Origin: Sphingomonas sp.
GTDB lineage: Bacteria; Pseudomonadota; Alphaproteobacteria; Sphingomonadales; Sphingomonadaceae
Direction of reading: 5' to 3'
NCBI RefSeq assembly: GCF_017745215.1
Contig: NZ_JAGHZV010000018.1
Location: forward strand, 1-64,000
Length of the DNA: 64,000 nt
Below are positions 18,662-28,986 of the stretch, piece by piece; position 1 is the stretch's first letter; each line of letters opens with the position of its first letter. Below the pieces are notes generated by a model that ran no database searches, was not told where the DNA came from, and worked only from the letters and a program-made list of their open reading frames with translations. Both the position numbers and the translations under genes were made by a program.

Positions 18662-19324
18662 ATGACCAACCGCCTCGCCGTGTTCGATTGCGACGGCACG
18701 CTCGTCGACAGCCAGGCGAACATCTGCCGGGCGATGGAGGCCGCCTTCGCCGAGGCCGGGTTCGAGCCACCCGAGCGCGCGGCGATTCGGCGGATCGTCG
18801 GGCTCAGCCTCGTCCCCGCGATCGCGCGGCTGCTGCCCGAAGGCGATCCCGCGCTCCACGAGGCGATGGCCGACTCGTACAAGCGCGCCTTCTTCGCGAT
18901 GCGATCGAACGGCGCGCTCGACCCCGAGCCGCTGTTCGACGGGATCGCCGAGACGATCGCCGCGCTCGACGCCACGGGCTGGCTGCTCGGCATCGCGACG
19001 GGCAAGTCCGACCGCGGGCTGATCGCGATCCTCGAGCACCATGGCCTGCGCGCGCGCTTCGTCACGCTGCAGACCGCCGACCGGCATCCGTCGAAGCCGC
19101 ACCCCTCGATGCTCGAGGCGGCGATCGCCGAGGCCGGTGCGACGCCCGACACCACCGCGATGATCGGCGACACCAGCTTCGACATCGCGATGGCGCGGGC
19201 CACCGGCGCGCATGCAATCGGCGTCGCATGGGGCTATCATGACCCGCATGAGCTGGCCGAAGCGGGCGCGGCGATGATCGCCGGGCATCCGCTCGATCTC
19301 GTCCGGCAGCTGGAGAGCCTATGA
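18662..19324 (+). CDS. HAD-IA phosphatase, phosphoglycolate-phosphatase-like
   Basis: VFDCDGTLVDSQANI, GIATGKSDRG, MIGDTSFDIAMARATGAHAIGVAWGYH. Confidence 0.88.
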   Translation: MTNRLAVFDCDGTLVDSQANICRAMEAAFAEAGFEPPERAAIRRIVGLSLVPAIARLLPEGDPALHEAMADSYKRAFFAMRSNGALDPEPLFDGIAETIAALDATGWLLGIATGKSDRGLIAILEHHGLRARFVTLQTADRHPSKPHPSMLEAAIAEAGATPDTTAMIGDTSFDIAMARATGAHAIGVAWGYHDPHELAEAGAAMIAGHPLDLVRQLESL

Positions 19325-19542
19325 CCACCCCCGAAGCGCAGGCGCGCAACCGCTATTTCGCGATGGCCGCCGTCAACATCGCCGCCACTGCAGGCGCCGT
19401 GCTCGGCCTCGTGATCGCCGGCCGCTCGTCGAGCTGGGAAGGCAGCGTGCTCGGCGGCGCGATCATCCTGTCGGCGCTCTATGTCATGGCCGTCGTGCCC
19501 CGCGCGATGGCACGCCGCTGGCGGACGCCGCCGGAGGCATGA
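19321..19542 (+). CDS. Hypothetical small membrane protein
   Basis: Overlapping stop/start with flanking genes (ATGA-type), two TM segments. Confidence 0.7.
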   Translation: MTTPEAQARNRYFAMAAVNIAATAGAVLGLVIAGRSSSWEGSVLGGAIILSALYVMAVVPRAMARRWRTPPEA

Positions 19543-20228
19543 GGCGCTTCTGGAAAGACATCGCCGTCGAGGAGACGGCGCACGGCCACGCATTGCGCCT
19601 CGACGGCCGGCTGGTGCGCACCCCCGGCCGCGCCGAACTCGCGCTGCCGACGCCGCAGCTCGCCGCGGCGATCGCGGGCGAGTGGCACGCAGTGGCGGAG
19701 ACGATCGACCCGCGCGCGATGCCGCTCACCGGCCTCGCCAATGCCGCGATCGATCGCGTGGCGCCGGACCGCGCGCGCTTCGCCGCGAGCCTCGCGGCCT
19801 ATGGCGAGAGCGACCTCACCTGCTACCGCGCCGCCGAGCCGCCGCCGTTGGTCGAGCGCCAGGCCGAGCATTGGGACCCGCTGCTCGACTGGGCGCGCGG
19901 CCGCTACGACGTGCATTTCGAGACGGTTGCGGGGGTGATCCACAAGCCCCAGCCGCCCGCGACGATCGCGCGGCTGGGCGAAGCGGTGGGCGTGCTCGAC
20001 GCGTTCCACCTGGCGGGGCTGTCACCGCTGGTGACGGTCAGCGGCTCGCTGCTGATCGGGCTGGCGCTGCTCGAAGGCGCGGTGTCGCGGGACGTCGCCT
20101 GGGCCGCCGCGCTGGTCGACGAGGCCTGGCAGGCCGAGCAATGGGGCGAGGACGAGCTCGCGACGCTGGCGCGCGAGTCGAAGCGCGGGGAATTCGACGC
20201 GGGCGCGCGGTTCCTGGGGTTGCTCTGA
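19539..20228 (+). CDS. ATP12-family F1-ATPase assembly chaperone
   Basis: RFWKDIAVEE, LDGRLVRTPGRAELALPT, EWHAVAETIDPRAMPLTGLANAAIDRV. Confidence 0.92.
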   Translation: MRRFWKDIAVEETAHGHALRLDGRLVRTPGRAELALPTPQLAAAIAGEWHAVAETIDPRAMPLTGLANAAIDRVAPDRARFAASLAAYGESDLTCYRAAEPPPLVERQAEHWDPLLDWARGRYDVHFETVAGVIHKPQPPATIARLGEAVGVLDAFHLAGLSPLVTVSGSLLIGLALLEGAVSRDVAWAAALVDEAWQAEQWGEDELATLARESKRGEFDAGARFLGLL

Positions 20229-20240
20229 CACCCACCTCAG

Positions 20241-20324
20241 TCGTCATCCCGGCGAAAGCCGGGACCCAGGGCCGCAAGCGATGCCCTTCGTAACTCTGGG
20301 TCCCGGCTTTCGCCGGGATGACGG
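20241..20324 (-). repeat. Family B element, copy 2 (reverse core)
   Basis: Same REP arms; core gccgcaagcgatgcccttcgtaac, the reverse-complement orientation of copy 1. Confidence 0.92.
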
Positions 20325-20347
20325 TTAGGCAGTGGCGCGTCCGGAAC

Positions 20348-21004
20348 TCACCCCGACTTGGTCAGGCTCCGGATGAAGCCGATCAGCCCGGTCTGGCGCG
20401 AGCGCTTCAGCCGCTCTGCGTTCAGGATCGTGTGCACCGACGAATAGCATTCCTCGACGTCGTCGTTGACCAGGACATAGTCATAGCCGTCCCAGTGGCT
20501 GACTTCATTCTCGGCCCGCGCCATCCGCCGGTCGATCACCTCGGCGGTGTCGGTCGCGCGCTTGTCGAGCCGCTCGCGCAGCACCTTGAGCGACGGCGGC
20601 AGGATGAACACCCGCACCACGTCGCCGCCGGCGAGCTGGAACAGCTGCTGCGCGCCCTGCCAGTCGATATCGAACAGCACGTCGCGGCCCGAGGCGAGGA
20701 TCTGGTCGACCTGCGCCTTGGGCGTGCCGTAGCGATGGTCGAAGACATGCGCCCATTCGAGGAACTCGTGGTTCGCGACCATCGCGCGAAACCCCTCGAG
20801 ATCGGTGAAATGATAGTCGACGCCGTCCTTCTCGCCCGGGCGCGGCGCGCGGGTGGTGTAGGAGACCGACATCTCCAGCTGGTTGTCGGCGCCGAGCAGC
20901 TTGCGCGCGATCGTCGACTTGCCCGCACCCGACGGCGAGGACAGGACGAACAGCACGCCGCGGCGCTTGAAGCCATGCGGATCGGATTCGGTGCGCTGGG
21001 GCAT
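20348..21004 (-). CDS. gmk: Guanylate kinase
   Basis: RGVLFVLSSPSGAGKSTIARKLL, SVSYTTRAPRPGEKDGVDYHF. Confidence 0.95.
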   Translation of the reverse strand: MPQRTESDPHGFKRRGVLFVLSSPSGAGKSTIARKLLGADNQLEMSVSYTTRAPRPGEKDGVDYHFTDLEGFRAMVANHEFLEWAHVFDHRYGTPKAQVDQILASGRDVLFDIDWQGAQQLFQLAGGDVVRVFILPPSLKVLRERLDKRATDTAEVIDRRMARAENEVSHWDGYDYVLVNDDVEECYSSVHTILNAERLKRSRQTGLIGFIRSLTKSG

Positions 21005-21063
21005 GGGCGCTAGTGGCCCGGCAGCCAGGGGCCGTCAAGCGCCAGTCGCCGCGCGGGTGTCGC

Positions 21064-21261
21064 CTAACGATACCGCCGCTTGCGTCCGAACAACAGCCGG
21101 GCCACCAGCCATAGCAGTCCGCCGACGATCCAGCCGATCGGGCCGAGTCGCTTGAGCACGCGCTCGACGGCGACTCCGAGCGCCATGCCCTTCAGGCCGC
21201 CATGGCCATCGCGCCGATCGATCGAGCGGCCGATCAGCGCGCCCATGATCTTGCCGATCAC
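21064..21261 (-). CDS. Hypothetical small membrane protein (paralog of neighbour)
   Basis: GRSIDRRDGHGG motif shared with 21258-21458; start GTG overlaps upstream stop (GTGA). Confidence 0.65.
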   Translation of the reverse strand: MIGKIMGALIGRSIDRRDGHGGLKGMALGVAVERVLKRLGPIGWIVGGLLWLVARLLFGRKRRYR

Positions 21262-21458
21262 GGCGCGGTCGCCGGCTGGAGCCTGGCCGAGACATAACGC
21301 GCGCCGAGCACCGCACCGCCCAGCAGCAGCGCCGCCGGCACCACGCGCTTGGCGACTTCCCAGGCGCCGACGCCGAGGATGGCGCCCATCGTGCCGCCCT
21401 CGCCGTCGCGACGGTCGATGCTGCGGCCGATCCAGCCTGCGATTGCGTCCCCGATCAT
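21258..21458 (-). CDS. Hypothetical small membrane protein (paralog of neighbour)
   Basis: MIGDAIAGWIGRSIDRRDGEGGTMGAILGVGAWEVAKRV. Confidence 0.65.
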   Translation of the reverse strand: MIGDAIAGWIGRSIDRRDGEGGTMGAILGVGAWEVAKRVVPAALLLGGAVLGARYVSARLQPATAP

Positions 21459-21517
21459 GGTCTTCCTTCCCGAAACTGGTTCGGGAGAAAAGCGATCGAG
21501 AGGGGGGCGGGTTCCCT

Positions 21518-21686
21518 CAATCCTCCCCCAGCTTGCTGGGGGAGGGGGACCGCCGAAGGCGGTGGAGGGGCGCCGCGAAGCGGCGTTTGTCCTGAGCTTC
21601 GAGCGGGCCCCGCGCCTTCGGCGCGCCCCTCCACCACCGCCTTCGGCGGCGGTCCCCCTCCCCTGCTGTGCAGGGGAGGAATTGGA
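21518..21686. repeat. Family C modular inverted repeat, copy 2
   Basis: caatcctcccccagc...gcaggggaggaattg ends; nested accgccgaaggcggt, cgccgcgaagcggcg, cgcgccttcggcgcg hairpins. Confidence 0.9.
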
Positions 21687-21688
21687 CA

Positions 21689-23080
<1,392 letters not shown>

Positions 23081-23150
23081 GGGGTCCTCCGGAAGGCGTT
23101 TCGCGCGCGCTCTAGGCGCAAGCGGGCCCGCAGGACAACCCGCCGGACGT

Positions 23151-23291
23151 GTTTGGAGTGCGCCTCACGGCGCATGGCGGTGCCGGCCCGCTCCCCCTCC
23201 CGGCCACCCAACGACAGTGTATTCTATGGGTGGCCGAGAGGGGGAGCGGGCTGGCGCCGCCTCAAAACGCGCTCTTCGCGCGTTTTCAAAC
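23151..23291. repeat. Family A palindromic repeat, copy 2
   Basis: Central ccggcccgctccccctcccggccaccca-16nt-tgggtggccgagagggggagcgggc; lateral hairpins tgcgcctcacggcgca and aaaacgcgctcttcgcgcgtttt; outer gtttg/caaac. Confidence 0.9.
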
Positions 23292-23297
23292 AAACGC

Positions 23298-23795
23298 TCA
23301 CTTCTTTCGCTTGAAGTCCACCGAGACGACGTTCGAGCCTTCGTCAGACCCGCCCTTGCCGGTGCTGCCGGTGCCCGGACCGTCGTTCTCCGCTTCCTCG
23401 ACCGGATCGGGGCCGTCGGGACCCTCCTGCGCCTGGAAGCGCAGCTCGAAGTTCACCGCGGGATCGTGGAAGCCGGTGATCGCCGCGAAGGGAATCACCA
23501 GCGTTGCGGGCACCTGGTTGAAGCTCAGCCCCACCGAAAAGCGCTCGGCGTCGACGTTCAGGTCCCAGAAGCGATGCTGGAGGACGATCGTCATCTCGTC
23601 CGGGAAGCGCTCGATCAGCCGCTGCGGGATGTCGACGCCCGGCGCGTGCGTCTTGAAGGTGATGTAGAAATGGTGCCCGCCGGGCAGCCCGCCGGTCTTG
23701 GCGACCGAGCCGAGCACGCGCCCCACCACGGCGCGCAGGGCCTCCTGCACGATCTCGTCATAGGGAATCAGGCTGTCGGGTACGCTCGAGCTCAT
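23298..23795 (-). CDS. sspB: SspB-family ClpXP adaptor
   Basis: [19 protein letters not shown]...[39 protein letters not shown]. Confidence 0.9.
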   Translation of the reverse strand: MSSSVPDSLIPYDEIVQEALRAVVGRVLGSVAKTGGLPGGHHFYITFKTHAPGVDIPQRLIERFPDEMTIVLQHRFWDLNVDAERFSVGLSFNQVPATLVIPFAAITGFHDPAVNFELRFQAQEGPDGPDPVEEAENDGPGTGSTGKGGSDEGSNVVSVDFKRKK

Positions 23796-23867
23796 GTGTC
23801 TGGACTAGCGGGTCCTAGTCTGCGGTCAAGATTGCATGGACGCGGCGAACCGCTATGTGGGGCGCCG

Positions 23868-24455
23868 ATGCGCACCGCGACCGTCAGCCGCAAGACGAGC
23901 GAGACCTCGATCGACGTCACCGTCAACCTCGACGGGACCGGCGTCTATACCGTCTCTACGGGCATCGGCTTCTTCGATCACATGCTCGAGCAGCTCTCGC
24001 GCCACTCGCTGATCGACCTCGACGTGAAGACCGTCGGCGACCTCCACATCGACCAGCACCACACGGTCGAAGACACGGGACTCGCGATCGGCGAAGCGGT
24101 GGCCAGGGCGCTCGGCGACAAGAAGGGCATTCGTCGCTACGCCGACGCGCTCTCGCCGATGGACGAGACGCTCACGCGAGTCGCGGTGGACATCTCCGGG
24201 CGGCCGTTCCTCGTGTTCAAGACCGAGTTCAGCCAGAAGCGGCTCGGCGAGATGGACACCGAGATGTTCGAGCATTGGTTCCACAGCTTCGCGCAGACCG
24301 CCGGGATCACGCTCCACGTCGAGACGCTCTACGGCTCGAACAACCACCATATCGCCGAAAGCGCGTTCAAGGGCCTCGCCCGCGCGCTGCGCCAGGCCGT
24401 CGAGATCGACCCGCGCAAGGCCGATGCCATCCCCTCCACCAAGGGCGTGCTGTGA
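23868..24455 (+). CDS. hisB: Imidazoleglycerol-phosphate dehydratase
   Basis: [55 protein letters not shown]. Confidence 0.96.
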   Translation: MRTATVSRKTSETSIDVTVNLDGTGVYTVSTGIGFFDHMLEQLSRHSLIDLDVKTVGDLHIDQHHTVEDTGLAIGEAVARALGDKKGIRRYADALSPMDETLTRVAVDISGRPFLVFKTEFSQKRLGEMDTEMFEHWFHSFAQTAGITLHVETLYGSNNHHIAESAFKGLARALRQAVEIDPRKADAIPSTKGVL

Positions 24456-24739
24456 TGATCCTCGTGCTGCTGACCTACAAAGTCTCCGAAGCGACCATCC
24501 TCGAGCTGCGCCCGGCGCATCGCGACTGGCTGGCGGCGGGCATGGCCGAAGGGCGGCTGCTCGCAGCGGGGCGCAAGGTGCCGGTGACCGGCGGCATGTT
24601 CATGGTCCGCGGCACCGTCGACGAAGCGAAGGCCTGGATCGAGAGCGATCCCTTCCGCCTCGCGGGCGCGGCCGACTATGAATTCGTCGAGATCGAAGTG
24701 ACGATGGCCGCGCCGGAGCTGGCCGCGCTCACCGCATGA
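24455..24739 (+). CDS. YciI-family protein
   Basis: RPAHRDWLAAGMAEGRLLAAGRKVPVTGGMFMVRG. Confidence 0.8.
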   Translation: MILVLLTYKVSEATILELRPAHRDWLAAGMAEGRLLAAGRKVPVTGGMFMVRGTVDEAKAWIESDPFRLAGAADYEFVEIEVTMAAPELAALTA

Positions 24740-25338
24740 GCATCGCGCTGATCGACTATGGCGCGGGCAATCTCCACTCGGTCCACAATGCGCTGAAGGC
24801 GGCGGGCGCGCGCGACGTCACGGTGACTGCCGATCCCGAGGTCGTGCTTCGCGCGGACCGAGTCGTGCTCCCCGGCGTCGGCGCCTTCGCGGCCTGCGCG
24901 GGCGGGCTGCGCGGCATCCCCGGCATGGTCGCGGCGATCGAGGAGCGCGTGCTCGAGCGCGGTGCGCCGTTCCTCGGCGTGTGCGTCGGCATGCAGCTGA
25001 TGGCCGAGACCGGCGAGGAGTTCGGCACCCACCCCGGGCTCGGCTGGATCAAGGGGAGCGTGCGCGCGATTCGTCCGTCGGAGGCCGTGCGCGTGCCTCA
25101 CATGGGCTGGAACGACGTCGTCCCCCTCGCCGATCATCCGCTGATCGAGCCCGGCGAGGCCTATTTCCTCCACAGCTTCGCCTTCGAAGGCGAGGACGTG
25201 CTTGCGACCACCGACCATGGCGGCGCGCTGACCGCCGCGATCGGCCGCGGCAACCTCGCCGGCGTCCAGTTCCACCCCGAGAAGAGCCAGCGCTACGGCA
25301 TCGCGCTGCTGGAGAGGTTCCTGCAATGGCGGCCCTGA
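24736..25338 (+). CDS. hisH: Imidazole glycerol phosphate synthase glutaminase subunit
   Basis: IDYGAGNLHSVHNALKAAG, FLGVCVGMQLMAE, GVQFHPEKSQ. Confidence 0.96.
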   Translation: MSIALIDYGAGNLHSVHNALKAAGARDVTVTADPEVVLRADRVVLPGVGAFAACAGGLRGIPGMVAAIEERVLERGAPFLGVCVGMQLMAETGEEFGTHPGLGWIKGSVRAIRPSEAVRVPHMGWNDVVPLADHPLIEPGEAYFLHSFAFEGEDVLATTDHGGALTAAIGRGNLAGVQFHPEKSQRYGIALLERFLQWRP

Positions 25339-25345
25339 ACCTTCT

Positions 25346-25510
25346 TAAATCCTCCCCCAGCTTGCTGGGGGAGGGGGACCATGCGAAGCATGGTGGAGGG
25401 GTGCCGCGAAGCGGCGCTTGTGCTGAACTGAAAGCGGCTCCCGCGCCTTCGGCGCGGCCCCTCCACCGCCTTCGGCGGTCCCCCTCCCCTGCTGCGCAGG
25501 GGAGGATTTA
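25346..25510. repeat. Family C modular inverted repeat, copy 3, between hisH and hisA
   Basis: taaatcctcccc at 25346-25357 is the exact complement of ggggaggattta at 25499-25510; nested accatgcgaagcatggt, gccgcgaagcggc, cgcgccttcggcgcg, accgccttcggcggt. Confidence 0.92.
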
Positions 25511-26242
25511 ATGGCCTTGATCATCTTCCCCGCGATCGATCTCAAGGCCGGTCAGGTCGTGCGCCTGGCCGAGGGCGACATGGACCGCGCCACCGTCTAT
25601 GGCGACGACCCCGCTGCACAGGCCGAGCTGTTCCGGAACGCCGGCGCCGAATGGCTCCACGTCGTCGACCTCGACGGCGCCTTCGCGGGCGAATCGGTCA
25701 ACGGCCCGGCGGTCGCGGCCATCCTCGAGCGCTTCGGCGGCAAGGTCCAGCTCGGCGGCGGGATCCGCAACCGCGATTCGATCGAGCGCTGGCTCGACCT
25801 CGGCGTCGCGCGCGTGGTGATCGGCACCGCGGCGCTCGAGAACCCCGAGCTGGTCCACGCGGCGGCGCGCGACAATCGGGGGCGGATCGTGGTGGCGGTC
25901 GATGCGCGCGACGGCATGGTCGCGACACGCGGCTGGGCCGATGTGTCGAGCGTCAGCGTCACCGAACTGGCCAGGCGCTTCGAGGATGCGGGCGTCGCGG
26001 CGCTGCTGTTCACCGACGTCGGCCGCGACGGTCTGCTCAAGGGCTGCAACGTCGAGGCGACGGTGGCGCTCGCGAAGGCCGCGGGCATCCCGGTGATCGC
26101 CAGCGGCGGGGTGAGCGGGATCGAGGACATCCACGCGCTCGCGCCGCATGTCGCCGACGGGATCGAGGGCGTGATCACGGGCAGGGCGCTGTACGATGGG
26201 CGGCTCGACCTCGGCGAAGCGATCCGGGTGGCGGCGGCATGA
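25511..26242 (+). CDS. hisA: Phosphoribosylformimino-AICAR ribotide isomerase
   Basis: [51 protein letters not shown]. Confidence 0.95.
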   Translation: MALIIFPAIDLKAGQVVRLAEGDMDRATVYGDDPAAQAELFRNAGAEWLHVVDLDGAFAGESVNGPAVAAILERFGGKVQLGGGIRNRDSIERWLDLGVARVVIGTAALENPELVHAAARDNRGRIVVAVDARDGMVATRGWADVSSVSVTELARRFEDAGVAALLFTDVGRDGLLKGCNVEATVALAKAAGIPVIASGGVSGIEDIHALAPHVADGIEGVITGRALYDGRLDLGEAIRVAAA

Positions 26243-26487
26243 GCGCGCATCTCGCCGCGCTGCTGATGCTCGCAGTCGTGATTCCGGGCGCGTTCATCAC
26301 CCAGAGCGATTTCCGCCAGGGCCGCTCGCGCTTCTGGCTGTCGCCCAGCATCGTCAGGCAATGGCAGTTCGACCGGGCGGCGAGCCCGACGGGCTTCTGG
26401 GTTTCCACCGCGGTCAACGTCGCGCTGATCGCGCTGCTGGTCGTCGTCGGCATCCTCATCCTGATCCGGCCGGACCACATCGGATGA
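26239..26487 (+). CDS. Hypothetical small membrane protein
   Basis: In-frame ATG overlapping the hisA stop; two TM segments; overlaps hisF start. Confidence 0.7.
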   Translation: MSAHLAALLMLAVVIPGAFITQSDFRQGRSRFWLSPSIVRQWQFDRAASPTGFWVSTAVNVALIALLVVVGILILIRPDHIG

Positions 26488-27248
26488 CCGTCCGCGCGCG
26501 CGTCATCCCCTGCCTCGACGTCGCCGAAGGGCGCGTCGTGAAGGGCGTCAACTTCGTCGAGCTGCGCGACGCGGGCGATCCGGTCGAGCAGGCGCGCGCC
26601 TATGACGCGGCAGGGGCCGACGAGCTCTGCTTCCTCGACATCACCGCGAGCCATGAGGCGCGCGGCACGATCCTCGACGTGGTGCGGCGGACGGCCGAGG
26701 TGTGCTTCATGCCGCTCACCGTCGGCGGCGGCGTGCGCACGGTGGAGGATGCGCGTGCGCTGCTGCTCGCGGGGGCGGACAAGGTCGCGGTCAACTCGGC
26801 TGCGGTGGCGCGGCCCGAAGTGGTGGCGGAGATCGCGGACCGGATGGGCAGCCAGTGCGTCGTCGCCTCGGTCGATGCGCGGCGGATCGGCGAGGGCCGC
26901 TGGGAAGTCTTCACCCACGGCGGGCGGCGCGCGACGGGGATCGACGCAGTCTCGCATGCGCTGGGCCTCGCGCGGCTCGGCGCGGGCGAGCTGCTGGTCA
27001 CCTCGATGGACCGCGACGGCACGCGCGACGGCTACGACCTCGAGTTGATCCGCACGATCGCCGACCAGGTGACCGTGCCGGTGGTGGCATCGGGCGGGGT
27101 GGGCAACCTTCGCCATCTTGTCGAGGGGATCGTGCAGGGCCATGCCTCGGCGGTGCTCGCCGCCTCAATCTTCCACTTCGGCGAAGCGAGCATCGCCGAA
27201 GCGCATGCGGCGCTGCGGGCGGCGGGGATCGCGGTTCGCTCTCAATAG
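26484..27248 (+). CDS. hisF: Imidazole glycerol phosphate synthase cyclase subunit
   Basis: [54 protein letters not shown]. Confidence 0.96.
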   Translation: MTVRARVIPCLDVAEGRVVKGVNFVELRDAGDPVEQARAYDAAGADELCFLDITASHEARGTILDVVRRTAEVCFMPLTVGGGVRTVEDARALLLAGADKVAVNSAAVARPEVVAEIADRMGSQCVVASVDARRIGEGRWEVFTHGGRRATGIDAVSHALGLARLGAGELLVTSMDRDGTRDGYDLELIRTIADQVTVPVVASGGVGNLRHLVEGIVQGHASAVLAASIFHFGEASIAEAHAALRAAGIAVRSQ

Positions 27249-27318
27249 CCGTTGAGATTTGCGGCCGTGACGCCCGAGACTTAACCAAATCGCCAGCCCC
27301 CTCGCCTATCCTCCCGCC

Positions 27319-27510
27319 ATGCTCCGCATCGCCCTCGCCCTGCTGCTCGCCGCGCCCGCCATCGCCGAGGAGCCTGCACACACCGGTGTGGCGGGGCATC
27401 GCTCGATGCCCGAGCTCTCGGACCTCGCGCTCGCCGCGATCGCTGCGGGAGGCATCTGGTGGGTCCGCCGAGCGATGCGCGCGCGCTTCCGGCGCAGCCA
27501 GGAGGATTGA
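27319..27510 (+). CDS. Hypothetical small secreted/membrane protein
   Basis: MLRIALALLLAAPAIAEE leader and one TM. Confidence 0.5.
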   Translation: MLRIALALLLAAPAIAEEPAHTGVAGHRSMPELSDLALAAIAAGGIWWVRRAMRARFRRSQED

Positions 27511-27542
27511 CTTCGGACTCCGGCTCCCGCAGCCGGAGCGCC

Positions 27543-27863
27543 ATGGACTCGCTCGCCGCCCTCGAAGCCGTCATCCGCGAACGCCGCGGCGCCGATCCGT
27601 CCGAATCCTACGTCGCCAAGCTCTTCCACCGCGGCCGCGGCAAGATCGCGCAGAAGCTCGGCGAGGAAGCGGTCGAGACCGTGATCGCCGCGATGGGCGA
27701 CGATCCCGCAGCACTCACCGGCGAGGCGGCCGACCTCGTCTTCCACTTGCTCGTGCTGCTGGTCGACGCGGGCCTCAGCCTCGACGACGTCCGCGCCGAG
27801 CTCCTCCGCCGCGAGGGGCTGTCGGGCCTCGCCGAAAAGGCCGCGCGGACCGACCCGGACTGA
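27543..27863 (+). CDS. hisE: Phosphoribosyl-ATP pyrophosphatase
   Basis: SYVAKLFHRGRGKIAQKLGEEAVETVIAA...EAADLVFHLLVLL. Confidence 0.94.
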   Translation: MDSLAALEAVIRERRGADPSESYVAKLFHRGRGKIAQKLGEEAVETVIAAMGDDPAALTGEAADLVFHLLVLLVDAGLSLDDVRAELLRREGLSGLAEKAARTDPD

Positions 27864-27884
27864 TCCTTCCAAGCGGAGATCCCG

Positions 27885-28262
27885 ATGCCCATCGACGCCA
27901 CCCAGCCGTACGACGACCAGAATGTCTTCGCGAAGATCCTGCGCGGCGAGATCCCGTCGAAGAAAGTGCATGAGGACGAGTTCGCGCTCGCCTTCCACGA
28001 CATCAATCCGCAGGCGCCGCACCATATCCTGGTGATCCCCAAGGGGCCGTACGTCTCGTGGGACGATTTCAGCGCCAAGGCCTCGGACGCCGAGATCGCC
28101 GGCTTCGTCCGCGCGGTCGGGCAGGTCGCGCGAGACGCGGGCTTCGTCGCGCCGGGCTATCGGCTGCTCGCCAACGCCGGGCTCGACGGCCATCAGGAAG
28201 TGCCGCACCTCCACGTGCACATCTTCGCCGGCCGCCCGCTCGGGCCGATGCTGGCGCGCTAG
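27885..28262 (+). CDS. HIT-family nucleotide-binding protein
   Basis: FAKILRGEIPSKKVHEDEFALAFHDINPQAPHHILVIPKG...HQEVPHLHVHIFAG. Confidence 0.94.
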   Translation: MPIDATQPYDDQNVFAKILRGEIPSKKVHEDEFALAFHDINPQAPHHILVIPKGPYVSWDDFSAKASDAEIAGFVRAVGQVARDAGFVAPGYRLLANAGLDGHQEVPHLHVHIFAGRPLGPMLAR

Positions 28263-28269
28263 GCGGCGC

Positions 28270-28794
28270 TCACGCGAGGCGGGCCACGCCCTCGTCGCGC
28301 GCCGCCTTTCGGAACAGCGCGGCCGAGACCAGCCAGATCGCGACGAAGGCGCCGTCGATCGCGAAGAGCCGGGGCTCGTGCCCGATCATGGCGAGCGCGG
28401 TCAGCGCCTGGGCGCCTGCGGTCGCCGCCATCGCCACGGCCATGCCCGCCGCGCGGAACCGCGCCGCCCCCGCCGCGCCGATCCCCACCGCAAGCACGCC
28501 CGCGAAGATCAGGTTCAGCGGGTCGGCCGGCTCGCCGATGAAGCCGACCGCGAGATTGGCCCAGACCAGCAGGAATGCCCCCGCCACCGCGACGGCAGCG
28601 CCCAGCCGATAGGCGGGATTGCCGCTCGCGCGCAGCGCCAGCTCAAGCGCGACGCCGGCCGCGAGGATCATCGTGCCGAAGACGAGGAAGTCCTCGACGC
28701 CCCAGTCCACCTCGCGCGTGACCTGCATCGCCGCCAGCGGCAATGCGAGAAGCCCCGCGGCGGCGCCCCAGCCCATCATTCTCCACCGATTCAT
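28270..28794 (-). CDS. Hypothetical membrane protein
   Basis: Several TM segments; conserved reading frame. Confidence 0.65.
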   Translation of the reverse strand: MNRWRMMGWGAAAGLLALPLAAMQVTREVDWGVEDFLVFGTMILAAGVALELALRASGNPAYRLGAAVAVAGAFLLVWANLAVGFIGEPADPLNLIFAGVLAVGIGAAGAARFRAAGMAVAMAATAGAQALTALAMIGHEPRLFAIDGAFVAIWLVSAALFRKAARDEGVARLA

Positions 28795-28986
28795 GCCCAA
28801 CCTCCGTGACCGAGCCTCACCCATGCCCGCGCGCGATGCACCCCTGATCCGCGCGCCGAGGAGAAACGGTGCAGCCCGCCTCGGCGCGCGCGGCGCTTAG
28901 CCTATTGCGCCTCCCCGTTTTGCGGCTAGGTTCGCTCGCCATTACCATTGCTACCGGGGCGCGGCCCCGGCCGAGGGGGATTCTTG

